A DNA stretch of 64,000 nucleotides from Aedoeadaptatus coxii (GTDB lineage: Bacteria > Bacillota > Clostridia > Tissierellales > Peptoniphilaceae). How positions within the stretch are numbered: position 1 is the first letter of the stretch; each line of letters opens with the position of its first letter. Of the stretch, positions 18,070-27,505 are shown piece after piece. The DNA lies in the NCBI RefSeq assembly GCF_001553115.1, contig NZ_KQ960172.1, forward strand, positions 199,105-263,104. The letters are read 5' to 3'. Both the position numbers and the translations under genes were made by a program. The notes beneath the pieces are model-generated. The model searched no databases and had not been told where the DNA came from. It was given only the letters and a program-made list of their open reading frames with translations.

Positions 18070-18111
18070 CATGCCCAAAATATCCTCGACTTTTAGAAAA
18101 CCGCTTTTGGA

Positions 18112-18154
18112 AATAAAAAAGGAATGTCTCCCGTTATGAACAGGTGACATTCCG
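18112..18154 (-). terminator. Terminator of the tdk-psuK-psuG operon
   Basis: On the minus strand GGAATGTC pairs with GACATTCC over a 19-nt loop region and is followed by TTTTTTATTT. It lies about 65 nt past the psuG stop. Confidence 0.75.
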
Positions 18155-18218
18155 CTTTTATGCCATTCAATTGTTTGGGTTTCGCGCCATTTCCGCGAAA
18201 TGTTTTTTTCGCTTTACT

Positions 18219-19145
18219 CTAGCGTTCCGCGTACGCTTTCGCGAGGGCCGCGCCGAGCTTGGTGTTGTTGTAAACCAATGCGATATTGGATTCCAAACTG
18301 CTGCCGCCGGTAACTTCCAATACTCTTTGCAGTAAGAAGGGTGTGGATTCTTTGCCGCTAATGCCTTCTTTTTCCGCATCGTGAAGTGCCTCTTCAATGG
18401 CTTTTTCAATAACGACTTCATCCATTGCGTCTTTTTCGGGAATGGGATTGGCCACTACGATACCGCCGTGGAGACCGAGGTTCCATTTTGCCTTCATAAG
18501 ATCGGCGATTTTGGCAGGGTCGTCGTAGCGATAGTCTAATTTATGGCCGCTTCTTCTCGTAAAGAAAGCGGGCATTTCTTCCGTTTCATAGCCGACGACG
18601 GGAACGCCGAAGGTTTCCAAATATTCGAGGGTAAGCCCGATATCCAAAATGGATTTGCAGCCTGCGCAGACGACGGCGATGTCGCTGGTAGCAAGTTCTT
18701 GAAGGTCGCGGGAGATATCCATAGTGGTTTCCGCACCGCGGTGTACGCCGCCGATACCGCCGGTGACCAAAATGGGAATGCCTGCAAGACGCGCCGTTAC
18801 AATGGATGTTGCCACAGTTGTGGCGCCATTTAATCCGTTGGCGACGATGTGGGCGTAATCTCTCGTGGAGCTTTTAATAATATCCTTCGAGGTCGCCATA
18901 AATTCGATTTCATCTTCCGTTAAACCGACTTTAATGCGGCCGTTAATAATGGCCGTCGTCGCCGGCACAACCCCTGCCTCTCTTAAAATGGCTTCGCAGT
19001 GTTTTGCCATTTCAACATTTTTCGGATAGGGCATGCCGTGAGAGATGATGGTGGATTCGAGAGCGACCACCGGTTTTTTTGCATCCAGTGCCTCTTGAAC
19101 TTCTTGGGCAATGTCCATGTACTGTTCCAAATTAGATAGTGTCAT
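18219..19145 (-). CDS. psuG: Pseudouridine-5'-phosphate glycosidase
   Basis: A 308-residue enzyme that splits pseudouridine 5'-phosphate into uracil and ribose 5-phosphate. Family hallmarks seen are VALESTIISHGMPYP with the catalytic Glu, the glycine-rich VTGGIGGVHRG, and GCKSILDIGLTLEYLE with the Schiff-base Lys. The length is normal. The ATG has GGAGATACAAT upstream. It overlaps the kinase gene by 14 nt, so the two-step pseudouridine breakdown route is encoded in one operon. Confidence 0.97.
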   Translation of the reverse strand: MTLSNLEQYMDIAQEVQEALDAKKPVVALESTIISHGMPYPKNVEMAKHCEAILREAGVVPATTAIINGRIKVGLTEDEIEFMATSKDIIKSSTRDYAHIVANGLNGATTVATSIVTARLAGIPILVTGGIGGVHRGAETTMDISRDLQELATSDIAVVCAGCKSILDIGLTLEYLETFGVPVVGYETEEMPAFFTRRSGHKLDYRYDDPAKIADLMKAKWNLGLHGGIVVANPIPEKDAMDEVVIEKAIEEALHDAEKEGISGKESTPFLLQRVLEVTGGSSLESNIALVYNNTKLGAALAKAYAER

Positions 19146-20055
19146 ATTGTATCTCCTCTTTCTCTTTTTCCCATTGGCGTCTGTCGAAAACGCTCAAATC
19201 ACTGTGATCACTTTTGAGAACCATACGGGATGCCGCCATAGCGCCGACGATGGCTTCTTCAAGAGATTTCCCTTGAACCAATTCCGCCGTCAACATGCCG
19301 ACAAATGCATCTCCCGCTCCCGTGGCGCCTTTGATCGCCATGGGAGAAGTTGTGAAATGTAAACCTTGATCGGCGGAATATAAATACGCTCCGTCGCTTC
19401 CGGCGGTAATAAGCACATGCTCCGAGCCCTTCGCAAGAAGTGCTCGCCCGCAGTCTGAAATACTCGCCCCGTCACCTAATTCGGACAATGCTCGGGCTTC
19501 CAGAACGTTACATTTTAGCACATTTATTTTAGAAAGGAAAGGCTTAAATTTTCCGACCTTTACGGCGCTAACGCCGTCGACGATAATCTTCGTGTCCCAA
19601 CTGAAGACAGTTTCGAGAGCTTCTTCCTTTAAATTGGCATCCACTACGGTGTAGGACGCTTTTTCCGCCAATTCCCGTCGGGAATCCATTTCCTCTTTTC
19701 CCAGTTTGTCAACGGCCTTCATGTCGTTGACCGCCACATACATTTCTCCTTCATCGTCCAACACGACCAGGTAACTTCCCGTGCCCACGTCTTGAAAGGT
19801 AAAGGACCATTCGAAATTCAGTTTCTCCGGCGCATTTTGAAGAATCAATGTTTTTTTATCGTCGTCGCCGAATGCCGTGACGATTTTCGCCTCGATGCCG
19901 ACGAGGGCAATGTTGGCGGCAATATTTCGTCCAACACCTCCCGGCGTCATGCGCACATCGCCGGGATTGGAATCGTGGAGCAAAAGCCCGGCCTTCGATT
20001 TTCCGCTAATGTCCATATTGCAGCCGCCGAAGACGGCGACATAGGCTTCGCTCAT
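19132..20055 (-). CDS. psuK: PfkB-family pseudouridine kinase
   Basis: A 307-residue sugar kinase of the ribokinase/PfkB fold. The N-terminal motif GGCNMDISGKS and the PGGVGRNIAANIALVG element bind the sugar, and the C-terminal GATGAGDAFVGML holds the catalytic Asp and anion hole. Substrate assignment to pseudouridine rests on the overlap with psuG; sequence alone gives only PfkB kinase. It phosphorylates pseudouridine at 5'-OH for PsuG. It overlaps tdk by 4 nt. Confidence 0.92.
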   Translation of the reverse strand: MSEAYVAVFGGCNMDISGKSKAGLLLHDSNPGDVRMTPGGVGRNIAANIALVGIEAKIVTAFGDDDKKTLILQNAPEKLNFEWSFTFQDVGTGSYLVVLDDEGEMYVAVNDMKAVDKLGKEEMDSRRELAEKASYTVVDANLKEEALETVFSWDTKIIVDGVSAVKVGKFKPFLSKINVLKCNVLEARALSELGDGASISDCGRALLAKGSEHVLITAGSDGAYLYSADQGLHFTTSPMAIKGATGAGDAFVGMLTAELVQGKSLEEAIVGAMAASRMVLKSDHSDLSVFDRRQWEKEKEEIQYDTI

Positions 20056-20639
20056 TGTTTCATTCCCTCCCCTCGATTTTTAATCCGTTTATAACATGCG
20101 CGGCAAAGCGGCTCGTATTTTTCCGTAGCGCCGATGACCACGCGATCAGATTCTTTCGTGGTGCGGTGGCTAACCCAAGCGTCGCTTCCGCAATGGGCGC
20201 AGACAGCGTGGTGCTTTTCCACATAATCGGCTACCGACATAATTTCCTTTACGATTTCAAAAGGATGGGCTTCGTAATCCATGTCGAGCCCTGCGCAGAC
20301 GATGGTCTTTCCCTCGTCCAGCAGCGTATCAAATGCCGACAAAATCTTTGCCGCATCGCCGGTTAAAAATTGCACTTCGTCGATGGCGAGTACATCCGCC
20401 TTTTCACGATTGGCCGCTTCCACGACATCGTCGATATCTTCCACAACCACCGCCTCCAGAGAGGTGTTGTCGTGACTCGTAATGGCAGAGTGGATAAAGC
20501 GCGTATCCAAAGTAGGTTTTAATACCAAGGTATTGTACCCGGCAATGCGAAACCGCTTTACTTCCCGCTCTAAACTCGATGTCTTTCCTGAAAACATGCT
20601 TCCCGTGTGTAATATTAAACGTCCTCGATATTGATGCAT
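20052..20639 (-). CDS. tdk: Thymidine kinase, type II
   Basis: A 195-residue kinase that makes dTMP from thymidine. Walker A reads GSMFSGKTS, the Walker B region AIDEVQF, the catalytic region CAGLDMDYEAHPF. The C-terminal zinc ribbon has CAHC and CRAC. The length is normal for the small bacterial type. First gene of tdk-psuK-psuG, which puts deoxyuridine/thymidine and pseudouridine salvage under one promoter. Confidence 0.97.
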   Translation of the reverse strand: MHQYRGRLILHTGSMFSGKTSSLEREVKRFRIAGYNTLVLKPTLDTRFIHSAITSHDNTSLEAVVVEDIDDVVEAANREKADVLAIDEVQFLTGDAAKILSAFDTLLDEGKTIVCAGLDMDYEAHPFEIVKEIMSVADYVEKHHAVCAHCGSDAWVSHRTTKESDRVVIGATEKYEPLCRACYKRIKNRGEGMKQ

Positions 20640-20657
20640 CTCGTCCTCCTCGAAAAA

Positions 20658-20666
20658 ATTATACCA
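20658..20666 (-). promoter_or_regulatory. Extended -10 promoter of tdk-psuK-psuG
   Basis: TGGTATAAT on the minus strand, about 25 nt before the tdk ATG. No clear -35 box. Confidence 0.6.
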
Positions 20667-20693
20667 CAGCCTCGCGGACTGGCGCTAAGGACA

Positions 20694-20721
20694 TTACAGA
20701 TCTGAAATTATTCTGTATAAT
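20694..20721 (+). promoter_or_regulatory. Promoter of the ABC transporter genes
   Basis: TTACAG (20694-20699), 16-nt spacer, TATAAT (20716-20721), divergent from the tdk promoter. The start codon follows after about 36 nt. Confidence 0.65.
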
Positions 20722-20757
20722 GAATGTAGATACTGAACCTACGACAAAGGAGCTGCC

Positions 20758-21474
20758 ATGTTACATATCGATCATCTTTCAAAATTTTACGGCAAAAAAC
20801 AAGTTCTTTTCGATATTAGTTTTTCTCTGGATCCCGGCGATATTTGCGCCTTTATCGGCTCCAACGGCGCCGGTAAAACTACGACTATAAAATCCGCCTT
20901 GGGTCTTATCCCCTTTGATTCCGGCACCATTACCATCGACGGCCACAATATCGAAACGGAGCCTATGGAAGCAAAACGCATTTACAGTTACGTTCCCGAT
21001 AATCCGGAGCTTTATACTTTTATGCGGGGAATCGACTATTTAAATTTCATCGCCGATATTTTTGAGTTAGACTACGATACGCGAAAAAGGGGCATCGACA
21101 CGCTCTCGAAAGATTTCGACATCCACAATCGTCTCGGCGAGCCTATTGAATCTTACAGCCACGGCATGCAGCAAAAACTCGCCCTCATCGGCGCCCTTTT
21201 ACACGACCCGAAACTCATCGTCTTAGACGAACCCTTCGTCGGCTTAGATCCCTTGGCGACGAAAAAAATTCGCGAACATTTTAAGCGTATGGCAGAAGAT
21301 TGCGACACGACCATTTTATTCTCAACCCACGTTTTGGAAGTGGCGGAAAAATTATGCAATAAAGTCGCCATTATCCGCGAAGGACGCTTAGTCTATTTCG
21401 GTTCCACACAGGAAGTACTCGCCAAGGGAAGTTTGGAAGATCTCTTTGTGGAAAGGATGCAAGACCATGCTTAA
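20758..21474 (+). CDS. ABC transporter ATP-binding protein
   Basis: A 238-residue ATPase with Walker A GSNGAGKTT, the Q-loop region VPDNPELYTFM, a signature SHGMQQKL, Walker B LIVLDEPFVGLDP and the switch His in STHVLE. It belongs to the drug/lantibiotic-export type (CcmA/EcsA-like). AAAGGAG lies before the ATG. It pairs with the permease whose start codon overlaps its last codons, so the two form one exporter or a membrane-regulating complex. Substrate unknown. Confidence 0.92.
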   Translation: MLHIDHLSKFYGKKQVLFDISFSLDPGDICAFIGSNGAGKTTTIKSALGLIPFDSGTITIDGHNIETEPMEAKRIYSYVPDNPELYTFMRGIDYLNFIADIFELDYDTRKRGIDTLSKDFDIHNRLGEPIESYSHGMQQKLALIGALLHDPKLIVLDEPFVGLDPLATKKIREHFKRMAEDCDTTILFSTHVLEVAEKLCNKVAIIREGRLVYFGSTQEVLAKGSLEDLFVERMQDHA

Positions 21475-23056
21475 GACCCTGATCCATTTGGAAATCAGCC
21501 GTATTTTTGCTCAATTTAAAGGGGGCAAGCAAAAAGCCTTTGGCATTTTCGTCTACATTATGAGCCTTTGGGGCATCTTCGGCCTAGGTGCCCTTCTCCC
21601 CCTTTTCGGCTCCTCCGGCATCATTTCCACCATGCCCAAAGGAGAAGAATTTTCCGTTTCTGAACTTGTTCAGCGGTTCGATCTTATATCGACGGCGGAC
21701 ATCACCGTGGGCATTTTATTTGTCGCCGTTTTTTTCCTGGCATTTTTTCAAATGAAAAATACCTTTTTCCACCGTTTCGATCAATCCACTTTATGGTCCC
21801 AACCTATCGAAACGAAAACCATTATTTTATCGAAATTTATCGGCTCCTGGATCGTAGGCATTCCCATGATCGTCGCCTTTTCTCTCGGCTCTTTGGGCAT
21901 TTGCTTTCTGTCCACCGGCTCATTGATTAAGACTCTTATTTTGTTCTTGCTCTTTCTTTCGGCGGAAGTGATCGGCGAGTGTTTAGGTTATTTTCTGCGC
22001 ACCCTGTTTACCCGCGCCAATCGCCGTTTCCGCACGCCGAAAATCGTAAAGACCCTTGTAAAGGTCATCCTCTTCGCCGGGATCATGATGGTGTATTACT
22101 ATGAAATCGCCAATAATTTTAAAGATATAGCGCGATTTTTAATCTTCTTCCGTTCTCTGCCGACGGCCTTTCGCATCATGTCCTTTATTTTGGAAAAGCA
22201 TATTTTCCTTGCCCCTATTCCCATGCTCGTCGCCCTCGCGCTTTTACTTTTGTTTGTGCGCTACATGGCAAGTCACTTCTTCGCCATCGCCGAAACCATG
22301 GAAAGTCGAGGCAGCAAGAAAGTGATGGCGCAAAAAGATTTAAAACCTAAATCCAGAATCGCAGCCTTGATTACAAAGGAGCTCAAACTTTACTGGGATA
22401 ATTCCACCGTGGCCATGAATACCTTTTTCGGTGCTCTCATGCCCCTTATCCTCTGCCTTCTCCTCCTCGTGCCCGTCATTCACGACGGCTTTACGGATTT
22501 CTTGTACGAACAACACTATGTGCCACCTTATGCCGCCCTCTTCCTCATTTTGCTTTCCCTTGCCGGCGTCATGAATGTGGCGGGCTACAGTTTTAGTTTG
22601 GAAGGTAAATCCGCTTATTTAACCTACACCCTTCCCCTTACGGGGCGCATGGTCTTTTTCGGAAAACTCTTGGCCTATTTGGTCATCCTCATTCCACTCT
22701 ATACACTGAGTTTTATTGTGGCCATGGCGATTTTGTCGCCGGATCCCCGCTACATGATTCTCTATTTTTTAGGCCCCGTAGCTTATATTATTTTCAACAA
22801 CGCCGTCGGACTTCTCTTCGACTGGAAGTTCGCCAACTACACCTGGACCACGCCTCAGGAATTTGCGAAAAATTCAAAACAGGCTTTCTTTTCCGCCTTC
22901 GGCAATATCGGCGTAAGCGCCCTCATTATTTTCGTCGGCATGACGATTATGACGACCTATCCCCTTTTATACGCGGGGATTATTACGGCACTCCTTATAA
23001 TCGCCGACATCATTCTGTTTCTTCTGACGAAGAATTTGAAAATCTATCACATTTAA
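21467..23056 (+). CDS. ABC transporter permease, EcsB-like large membrane subunit
   Basis: A 529-residue integral membrane protein from the ATG at 21467, preceded by GGAAAGGATG; a start seven codons earlier is in frame but has a worse context. It has about 10-12 hydrophobic segments in two groups separated by a polar stretch near 285-310 (SRGSKKVMAQKDLKPKSR). It overlaps the ATPase gene by 8 nt. Its size and layout recall permeases of self-contained exporters with a single long permease. Substrate unknown. Confidence 0.85.
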   Translation: MLKTLIHLEISRIFAQFKGGKQKAFGIFVYIMSLWGIFGLGALLPLFGSSGIISTMPKGEEFSVSELVQRFDLISTADITVGILFVAVFFLAFFQMKNTFFHRFDQSTLWSQPIETKTIILSKFIGSWIVGIPMIVAFSLGSLGICFLSTGSLIKTLILFLLFLSAEVIGECLGYFLRTLFTRANRRFRTPKIVKTLVKVILFAGIMMVYYYEIANNFKDIARFLIFFRSLPTAFRIMSFILEKHIFLAPIPMLVALALLLLFVRYMASHFFAIAETMESRGSKKVMAQKDLKPKSRIAALITKELKLYWDNSTVAMNTFFGALMPLILCLLLLVPVIHDGFTDFLYEQHYVPPYAALFLILLSLAGVMNVAGYSFSLEGKSAYLTYTLPLTGRMVFFGKLLAYLVILIPLYTLSFIVAMAILSPDPRYMILYFLGPVAYIIFNNAVGLLFDWKFANYTWTTPQEFAKNSKQAFFSAFGNIGVSALIIFVGMTIMTTYPLLYAGIITALLIIADIILFLLTKNLKIYHI

Positions 23057-23067
23057 ATCTTTCCATG

Positions 23068-23105
23068 AAAAAACCACGCTGAGTTTTTTGCTCAACGTGG
23101 TTTTT
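23068..23105. terminator. Bidirectional terminator between the ABC permease and cyclophilin genes
   Basis: AAAAAACCACG-C-TGAG pairs with CTCA-A-CGTGG, followed by TTTTTC; A and T runs flank the stem, so it can serve both converging transcripts. Confidence 0.85.
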
Positions 23106-23106
23106 C

Positions 23107-23712
23107 TTATCCTTCAAATGTATAGGTTTGGGCCCGTTCGATGACAATATCCTCATCCGGTCTATCCATACTGTTTCGTTCGGCAGCGGCAATGGCATCC
23201 ACTACATCCATTCCTTCGACCACTTGACCGAAGACGGTGTGTTTTCCGTCGAGCCAAAAGGCACCGCCTTTTTCCTTGTAGCCGTCGATAACATCTCGGC
23301 TATAGCCTAAACGCTCTCCGGCAGCTTCCATTTGTTCGATAATATCGTCGGCGACCGTCGGGCCGTGAACGATGAAAAATTGACTGCCGTTGGTGTTGGG
23401 GCCGGCGTTGGCCATGGAAAGAGCGCCCACAATGTTGCGGTAATCTTTGTGGAATTCATCCTCGAAGCGTTCGCCCCAAATACTTTCGCCGCCTCGGCCG
23501 GTGCCTGTAGGGTCGCCGCCTTGAATCATGAAATCGGGAATGACGCGGTGAAAAATAATGCCGTCATAGTAACCGCGATCGATTAACGTCGTAAAATTTT
23601 CAACTGTCTTCGGCGCCGCTTCGGGAAAAAGGCGCAAGACGATGTCGCCTTTTGTGGTGGAAAGCTTCGCCATTTTGTCGCCCGCTTGGGGCGCTTCCAA
23701 TTGTTTTAACAT
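23107..23712 (-). CDS. Peptidyl-prolyl cis-trans isomerase, cyclophilin type
   Basis: A 201-residue cyclophilin without signal peptide, so cytoplasmic. Active-site motifs are [19 protein letters not shown] (catalytic Arg, Phe and Gln) and [16 protein letters not shown] later segment, [20 protein letters not shown], is an insertion common in clostridial cyclophilins. It catalyses proline isomerisation in protein folding. AAGGAG precedes the ATG, 1 nt after map, so it is read with map. Confidence 0.95.
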   Translation of the reverse strand: MLKQLEAPQAGDKMAKLSTTKGDIVLRLFPEAAPKTVENFTTLIDRGYYDGIIFHRVIPDFMIQGGDPTGTGRGGESIWGERFEDEFHKDYRNIVGALSMANAGPNTNGSQFFIVHGPTVADDIIEQMEAAGERLGYSRDVIDGYKEKGGAFWLDGKHTVFGQVVEGMDVVDAIAAAERNSMDRPDEDIVIERAQTYTFEG

Positions 23713-23713
23713 T

Positions 23714-24466
23714 TTATTCTCCTTGTTCCGTTAAGACGATGACACCGTCTGCTGTTACGGCGAGGGTGTGTTCATATTGGCAGGAAAGGGAACCGTCACG
23801 GGTACGTGCCGTCCATCCGTTATCGTCCATTTTAATGGGCCAATCTCCTGCATTAATCATGGGCTCGATGGTAAAGACCATGCCTTCTTCCAATCGGATG
23901 CCGCGCCCCGGTTTGCCGTAGTGAAGGACTTGGGGATCTTCGTGCATATTGGTACCAATGCCGTGGCCTACGAAATCCCGTACCACGGAAAAACCGTTGG
24001 CTTCCGCATAGGTTTGAATGGCGTGGCCAATATCTCCTAAGCGAACCCCGGGCTTTACGAGCGCAATGGAGCGGTAAAGACATTCCTTTGTCACATCCAT
24101 TAGTTTTTTGGCTTCGTCGCTAATATTTCCAACGGCATAGCTCCAAGCGGAATCGGCCAAATAGCCGTCTACATTGACCACCATATCGATGGTTAAGAGA
24201 TCGCCGTCTTTTAATTTTCGATTCGACGGAAAGCCGTGGCAAATTTCATCGTTGACCGATGCACAAATGCTGTAGGGAAATCCCTGATAGCCTTTTTGCT
24301 CCGGATAGCCGCCCCGATCGGTAATAAATTTTTCCACAAACCGATCCAATTCCAAAGTGGTCACACCGGGCTTTACTTCGTCGCGAAGGGCGCGGTGTAC
24401 TTTTACGAGCAAATCTGCTGCAATTTGCATTTTTTCGATTTCTTGTTTTGTTTTTATAATAATCAA
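23714..24466 (-). CDS. map: Methionine aminopeptidase, type I
   Basis: A 250-residue metalloprotease that removes the initiator Met. The five metal ligands are visible: Asp in [11 protein letters not shown] and Asp in ADSAW, His in [12 protein letters not shown], Glu in FTIEPMI and Glu in EHTLAVT. The length is normal. It overlaps the TPR gene by 4 nt. It is not in the usual ribosomal protein operon with adk and secY, but stand-alone copies are common. Confidence 0.97.
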   Translation of the reverse strand: MIIIKTKQEIEKMQIAADLLVKVHRALRDEVKPGVTTLELDRFVEKFITDRGGYPEQKGYQGFPYSICASVNDEICHGFPSNRKLKDGDLLTIDMVVNVDGYLADSAWSYAVGNISDEAKKLMDVTKECLYRSIALVKPGVRLGDIGHAIQTYAEANGFSVVRDFVGHGIGTNMHEDPQVLHYGKPGRGIRLEEGMVFTIEPMINAGDWPIKMDDNGWTARTRDGSLSCQYEHTLAVTADGVIVLTEQGE

Positions 24467-25356
24467 CTGTCAACCTCCCGGACAATTTCCTGTAAATCCT
24501 CATCTCGCGACGCCCACATTTTGGCGTCGCCGTTTAAAGCGATGGCTTCTTTTAAATCGGAAATCGCCTCATCTCGTTTGCCGAGTCGCATGTAACTGCA
24601 GGCGCGATTGTAAAATAGATTCACGCTTCCTAAATCCAGGGCGATACCTCTCGTTAAAATGGCGATGGCATCCCAAATGCGATCGCCGCGCAAATAAATC
24701 GCCGACATATTTAAATACGTCGGCGCATAATCTTTATCATAAACAAGAGACTCTTTATAGGCTTCCAGAGCTTTTTCGTCCCAGCCCGTCTTTTGATAGA
24801 TCACGCCTAAATTATAATAACCGATGCTGTACGTAGGCGAAAGTTGCACGGCCTTTTGTGCTAAGGGCAATGCCTTTTCGTATTCCTTCCGCTCCTCGTA
24901 AATCGAGGCAATATCGGAAAACACCACGCCGTTTTCGGGAACGAGTTTGGCACATCTTAAAAAGAGTTCCAACGCATCGTCTTTATACCCGAAACGATCG
25001 TACAAAAGCGCCAATTCATAACAGGCACTTTCGTAGGCGGGATCTTTTGCCACAGCCGATTCCAAATAGGCCATGGCCTCCCGATCCCTTCCGCTTTCTT
25101 CCAGTAAAACACCGAGTGCGTAATCGGCGCCGGGATACTCTCCCAACGCGCGAATTTTTTCAAAAGTATCTTCCGCCGATTCCAGATCGCCTTGTTGCCA
25201 ATAAAGATCGGCAAGAGAAAAATAGGTTTCCACCCGGCTGTCTTTATCGGGCGCGAAGATGAGGGCTTTATTTAAAAGTTCGATGGCCTTTTGAATGTGG
25301 CCTTGTTCCAATAAATTGTCGCTTAAAATGTGATAATTTTTCCATTTGCCGGACAT
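24463..25356 (-). CDS. Tetratricopeptide repeat protein
   Basis: A 297-residue protein with about eight consecutive TPR units covering nearly its whole length (for example SDNLLEQGHIQKAIELLNKA, ADLYWQQGDLESAEDTFEKI, YELALLYDRFGYKDDALELF, YNLGVIYQKTGWDEKALEAY). No signal peptide and no enzymatic domain. It is a protein-interaction scaffold in the cytoplasm; partners are unknown. It begins the operon with map and the cyclophilin gene, with a GGGAGG ribosome site. Confidence 0.88.
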   Translation of the reverse strand: MSGKWKNYHILSDNLLEQGHIQKAIELLNKALIFAPDKDSRVETYFSLADLYWQQGDLESAEDTFEKIRALGEYPGADYALGVLLEESGRDREAMAYLESAVAKDPAYESACYELALLYDRFGYKDDALELFLRCAKLVPENGVVFSDIASIYEERKEYEKALPLAQKAVQLSPTYSIGYYNLGVIYQKTGWDEKALEAYKESLVYDKDYAPTYLNMSAIYLRGDRIWDAIAILTRGIALDLGSVNLFYNRACSYMRLGKRDEAISDLKEAIALNGDAKMWASRDEDLQEIVREVDS

Positions 25357-25373
25357 ATCCGCCTCCCGGAAAC

Positions 25374-25382
25374 ATTATATCA
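25374..25382 (-). promoter_or_regulatory. Extended -10 promoter of the TPR-map-cyclophilin operon
   Basis: TGATATAAT, an extended -10 element directly after the end of the upstream ATPase gene; no convincing -35. No terminator separates the ATPase gene from it. Confidence 0.55.
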
Positions 25383-25385
25383 CAA

Positions 25386-27440
25386 TTATTTCTCTCCTTT
25401 ATAGCGAAGAAGACTCATGGCGATCAGCACGCAAATAAGGGAGACGCCTACGTCTGCAAAGACGGCAAGCCATAAATTTCCGATCCCCGCCATGCTCAAG
25501 ATGACGACGATCAGTTTAATAATTAGGGCCAAAGCGATATTTATAAAGCTGATGCGGCGAGTTTTTTTAGAAAGGCCGAAGAGGAAGGGCAATTTACCGA
25601 TGTCGTCTCCTAAAATGACGATGTCGGCACTTTCGATGGCCATGTCTGCGCCGCCCGTTCCCATGGCGATGCCCACATCGCTCTTGGCGAGAACCGGCGC
25701 GTCGTTAATGCCGTCGCCTACATAAGCCACTTTGTGGTTAGCCGCCAACGCGCGGTCCATGGCGCTCACTTTTTCTTCGGGAAGGAGGCCGCCGTAAGTT
25801 TCGTCGATGCCCAATTCGCCGCCGACTCTTTCCACTAATTCCTTTTTATCGCCGGAGAACATATAGGTTTTAAGATAACGCTTCATGATTTTCAGAGCCC
25901 TTTGCACGCCGCTTTTCACGGAATCCGTAAAGGCGATGCGACCCAAGAGGACGCCTTCCCGTACCACATACACCGTCGTCATGGCAATGGGTTCCAATGG
26001 ATCATGTATTCCCAATGAATCTAATAGGGCGCGATTGCCTACGGCGACTTCTTTTCCGTCGATAGTGCAGGTAATACCTTTCCCTGAAATTTCTCTGTAG
26101 CCTTTAATTTCCCCTTCAGGTTTCGCCTTGGCGAAAAGAGATTGAGCGATAGGGTGATTGGAATATTGTTCCGCCGTAGCGGCTAAAGTTAAGAGGCTTT
26201 TTTCATCGATGCCGATGGTTTCAACTTTTGATACGGCAAATTTCCCGTCCGTAAGGGTTCCCGTCTTATCGAAGGCGATGGCGTCGGTTTCCGAAAGAAT
26301 TTCCACCGCTTCGGCGCCTTTAATAAAAATACCGTCTCTCGACGCTCTACCGATACTTGCAAACATGGTAAGGGGTACGGAGAGTACGAGGGCGCAGGGA
26401 CAGCTGATGATTAAAAAGGCACAGGCTTTATAAACCCAATGATCCCAGCTACCCATGCCCATTAAAGGAGGTACGACGGCGACGATAAGGGCAAATGCCA
26501 CGACGATGGGCGTGTATTTTGCCGCAAAGCGAGTAATCCAAGCTTCCGTCTTGCCTTTATTGAGGCGCGCATCGGCGACGAGCCCCTCGATTTTGGCCAT
26601 GGTGGATTCGCCGGCAATTTTGGTAACGATGACTTCGTAAGCTCCGTCTAATGCCATGGCGCCGGCCAATAAAGCATCCCCTTCACCGACGGCAATCGGC
26701 GTAGATTCGCCGGTCATGTGTTGGTTTGAAATATGGCCTTCCCCGTGGAAAATCTTTCCGTCGGCTGCGAGAACATCCCCTGCCCGCAAAATAATGTGAT
26801 CGCCTACGGCTAAATCTTCCGCTTCGACTTCTACCACTTCTCCATCTTTTAAGAGATGGGCTGTTTCAACATCACGCTTCAAAAGCTCCTGAATCGATTC
26901 GATGGAACGATCGACTGCCGCATCCTGTAATGCTTCTCCGAGGCGATAGAATAACAAGACGCCGAGAGCTTCCGTGTGCTCGCCAATATAAAAGGCAGCC
27001 ACGGAGGCGATGGTCATCAGCAGGTTTTCATCGAAAACTTCGCCGCTTCGAAGACCGTTAAAGGCGTTGAAGAAAACTTCTTTACCGGCGACGAGTAGGA
27101 TCAGGCCGGTAACGACGGTCTCCCATTTTCCTTCTAAAAATGTTGAACTCAATGCGGTTAGCGCAATAAGAATACCAATGGTGAGAATTTCTTTTTTTAC
27201 AGAACCTTCTTCTTCCGTTTCTTCCCTTTGCGCTTCTACAACCTCCACGCCGTTTTCAATGGAGGTGGCGATCTTTTGAAAATCCTCGAGCATATTGGCC
27301 GATTCACCTTCTACGACCAATTGCTTTGAAATAAAATCAAGACTTGCTTTCTTCACATAAGGCAACTCTTGAATACGCTTTTCAATTTTGGAGCCACAAT
27401 TCGGGCAGCCCAAATTTTTTAAATAATAAGACGTCAACAC
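25386..27440 (-). CDS. Zn/Cd/Pb-type P1B ATPase (CadA/ZntA group)
   Basis: A 684-residue heavy-metal exporter, start GTG with AGGAGGG upstream. The N-terminal metal-binding domain has GCPNC (11-15). Membrane part with the Cys-Pro-Cys site in SCPCALVLSVP; LSVP after CPC is typical of the Zn/Cd subgroup, in contrast to GLATP in the copper pump of this window. Actuator TGES, phosphorylation motif DKTGTLTDG, SNHPIAQ and GDGINDAPVLAKSD are intact. It exports divalent metal ions. The promoter carries an operator-like repeat, and no ArsR/CadC gene is adjacent, so its regulator must lie elsewhere. Confidence 0.93.
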   Translation of the reverse strand: MLTSYYLKNLGCPNCGSKIEKRIQELPYVKKASLDFISKQLVVEGESANMLEDFQKIATSIENGVEVVEAQREETEEEGSVKKEILTIGILIALTALSSTFLEGKWETVVTGLILLVAGKEVFFNAFNGLRSGEVFDENLLMTIASVAAFYIGEHTEALGVLLFYRLGEALQDAAVDRSIESIQELLKRDVETAHLLKDGEVVEVEAEDLAVGDHIILRAGDVLAADGKIFHGEGHISNQHMTGESTPIAVGEGDALLAGAMALDGAYEVIVTKIAGESTMAKIEGLVADARLNKGKTEAWITRFAAKYTPIVVAFALIVAVVPPLMGMGSWDHWVYKACAFLIISCPCALVLSVPLTMFASIGRASRDGIFIKGAEAVEILSETDAIAFDKTGTLTDGKFAVSKVETIGIDEKSLLTLAATAEQYSNHPIAQSLFAKAKPEGEIKGYREISGKGITCTIDGKEVAVGNRALLDSLGIHDPLEPIAMTTVYVVREGVLLGRIAFTDSVKSGVQRALKIMKRYLKTYMFSGDKKELVERVGGELGIDETYGGLLPEEKVSAMDRALAANHKVAYVGDGINDAPVLAKSDVGIAMGTGGADMAIESADIVILGDDIGKLPFLFGLSKKTRRISFINIALALIIKLIVVILSMAGIGNLWLAVFADVGVSLICVLIAMSLLRYKGEK

Positions 27441-27450
27441 ATTCCCTCCT

Positions 27451-27474
27451 ATTCATATGTTTATCTGTTCATAT
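27451..27474 (-). promoter_or_regulatory. Operator-like repeat at the Zn/Cd ATPase promoter
   Basis: Just downstream of the -10, the minus strand carries ATATG-N10-CATAT (27474-27455), with the right half extended to CATATGAAT. The half-sites ATATGAA resemble ArsR/SmtB-family operators (consensus around ATATGAA with an inverted partner). Metal-dependent repression is inferred. Confidence 0.5.
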
Positions 27475-27476
27475 TT

Positions 27477-27505
27477 AGTGTATGCTCTCACGTCTCTTTT
27501 GTCAA
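27477..27505 (-). promoter_or_regulatory. Promoter of the Zn/Cd ATPase gene
   Basis: TTGACA (27505-27500), 17-nt spacer, TACACT (27482-27477). Its -35 is immediately behind the T run of the preceding terminator. Confidence 0.8.
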
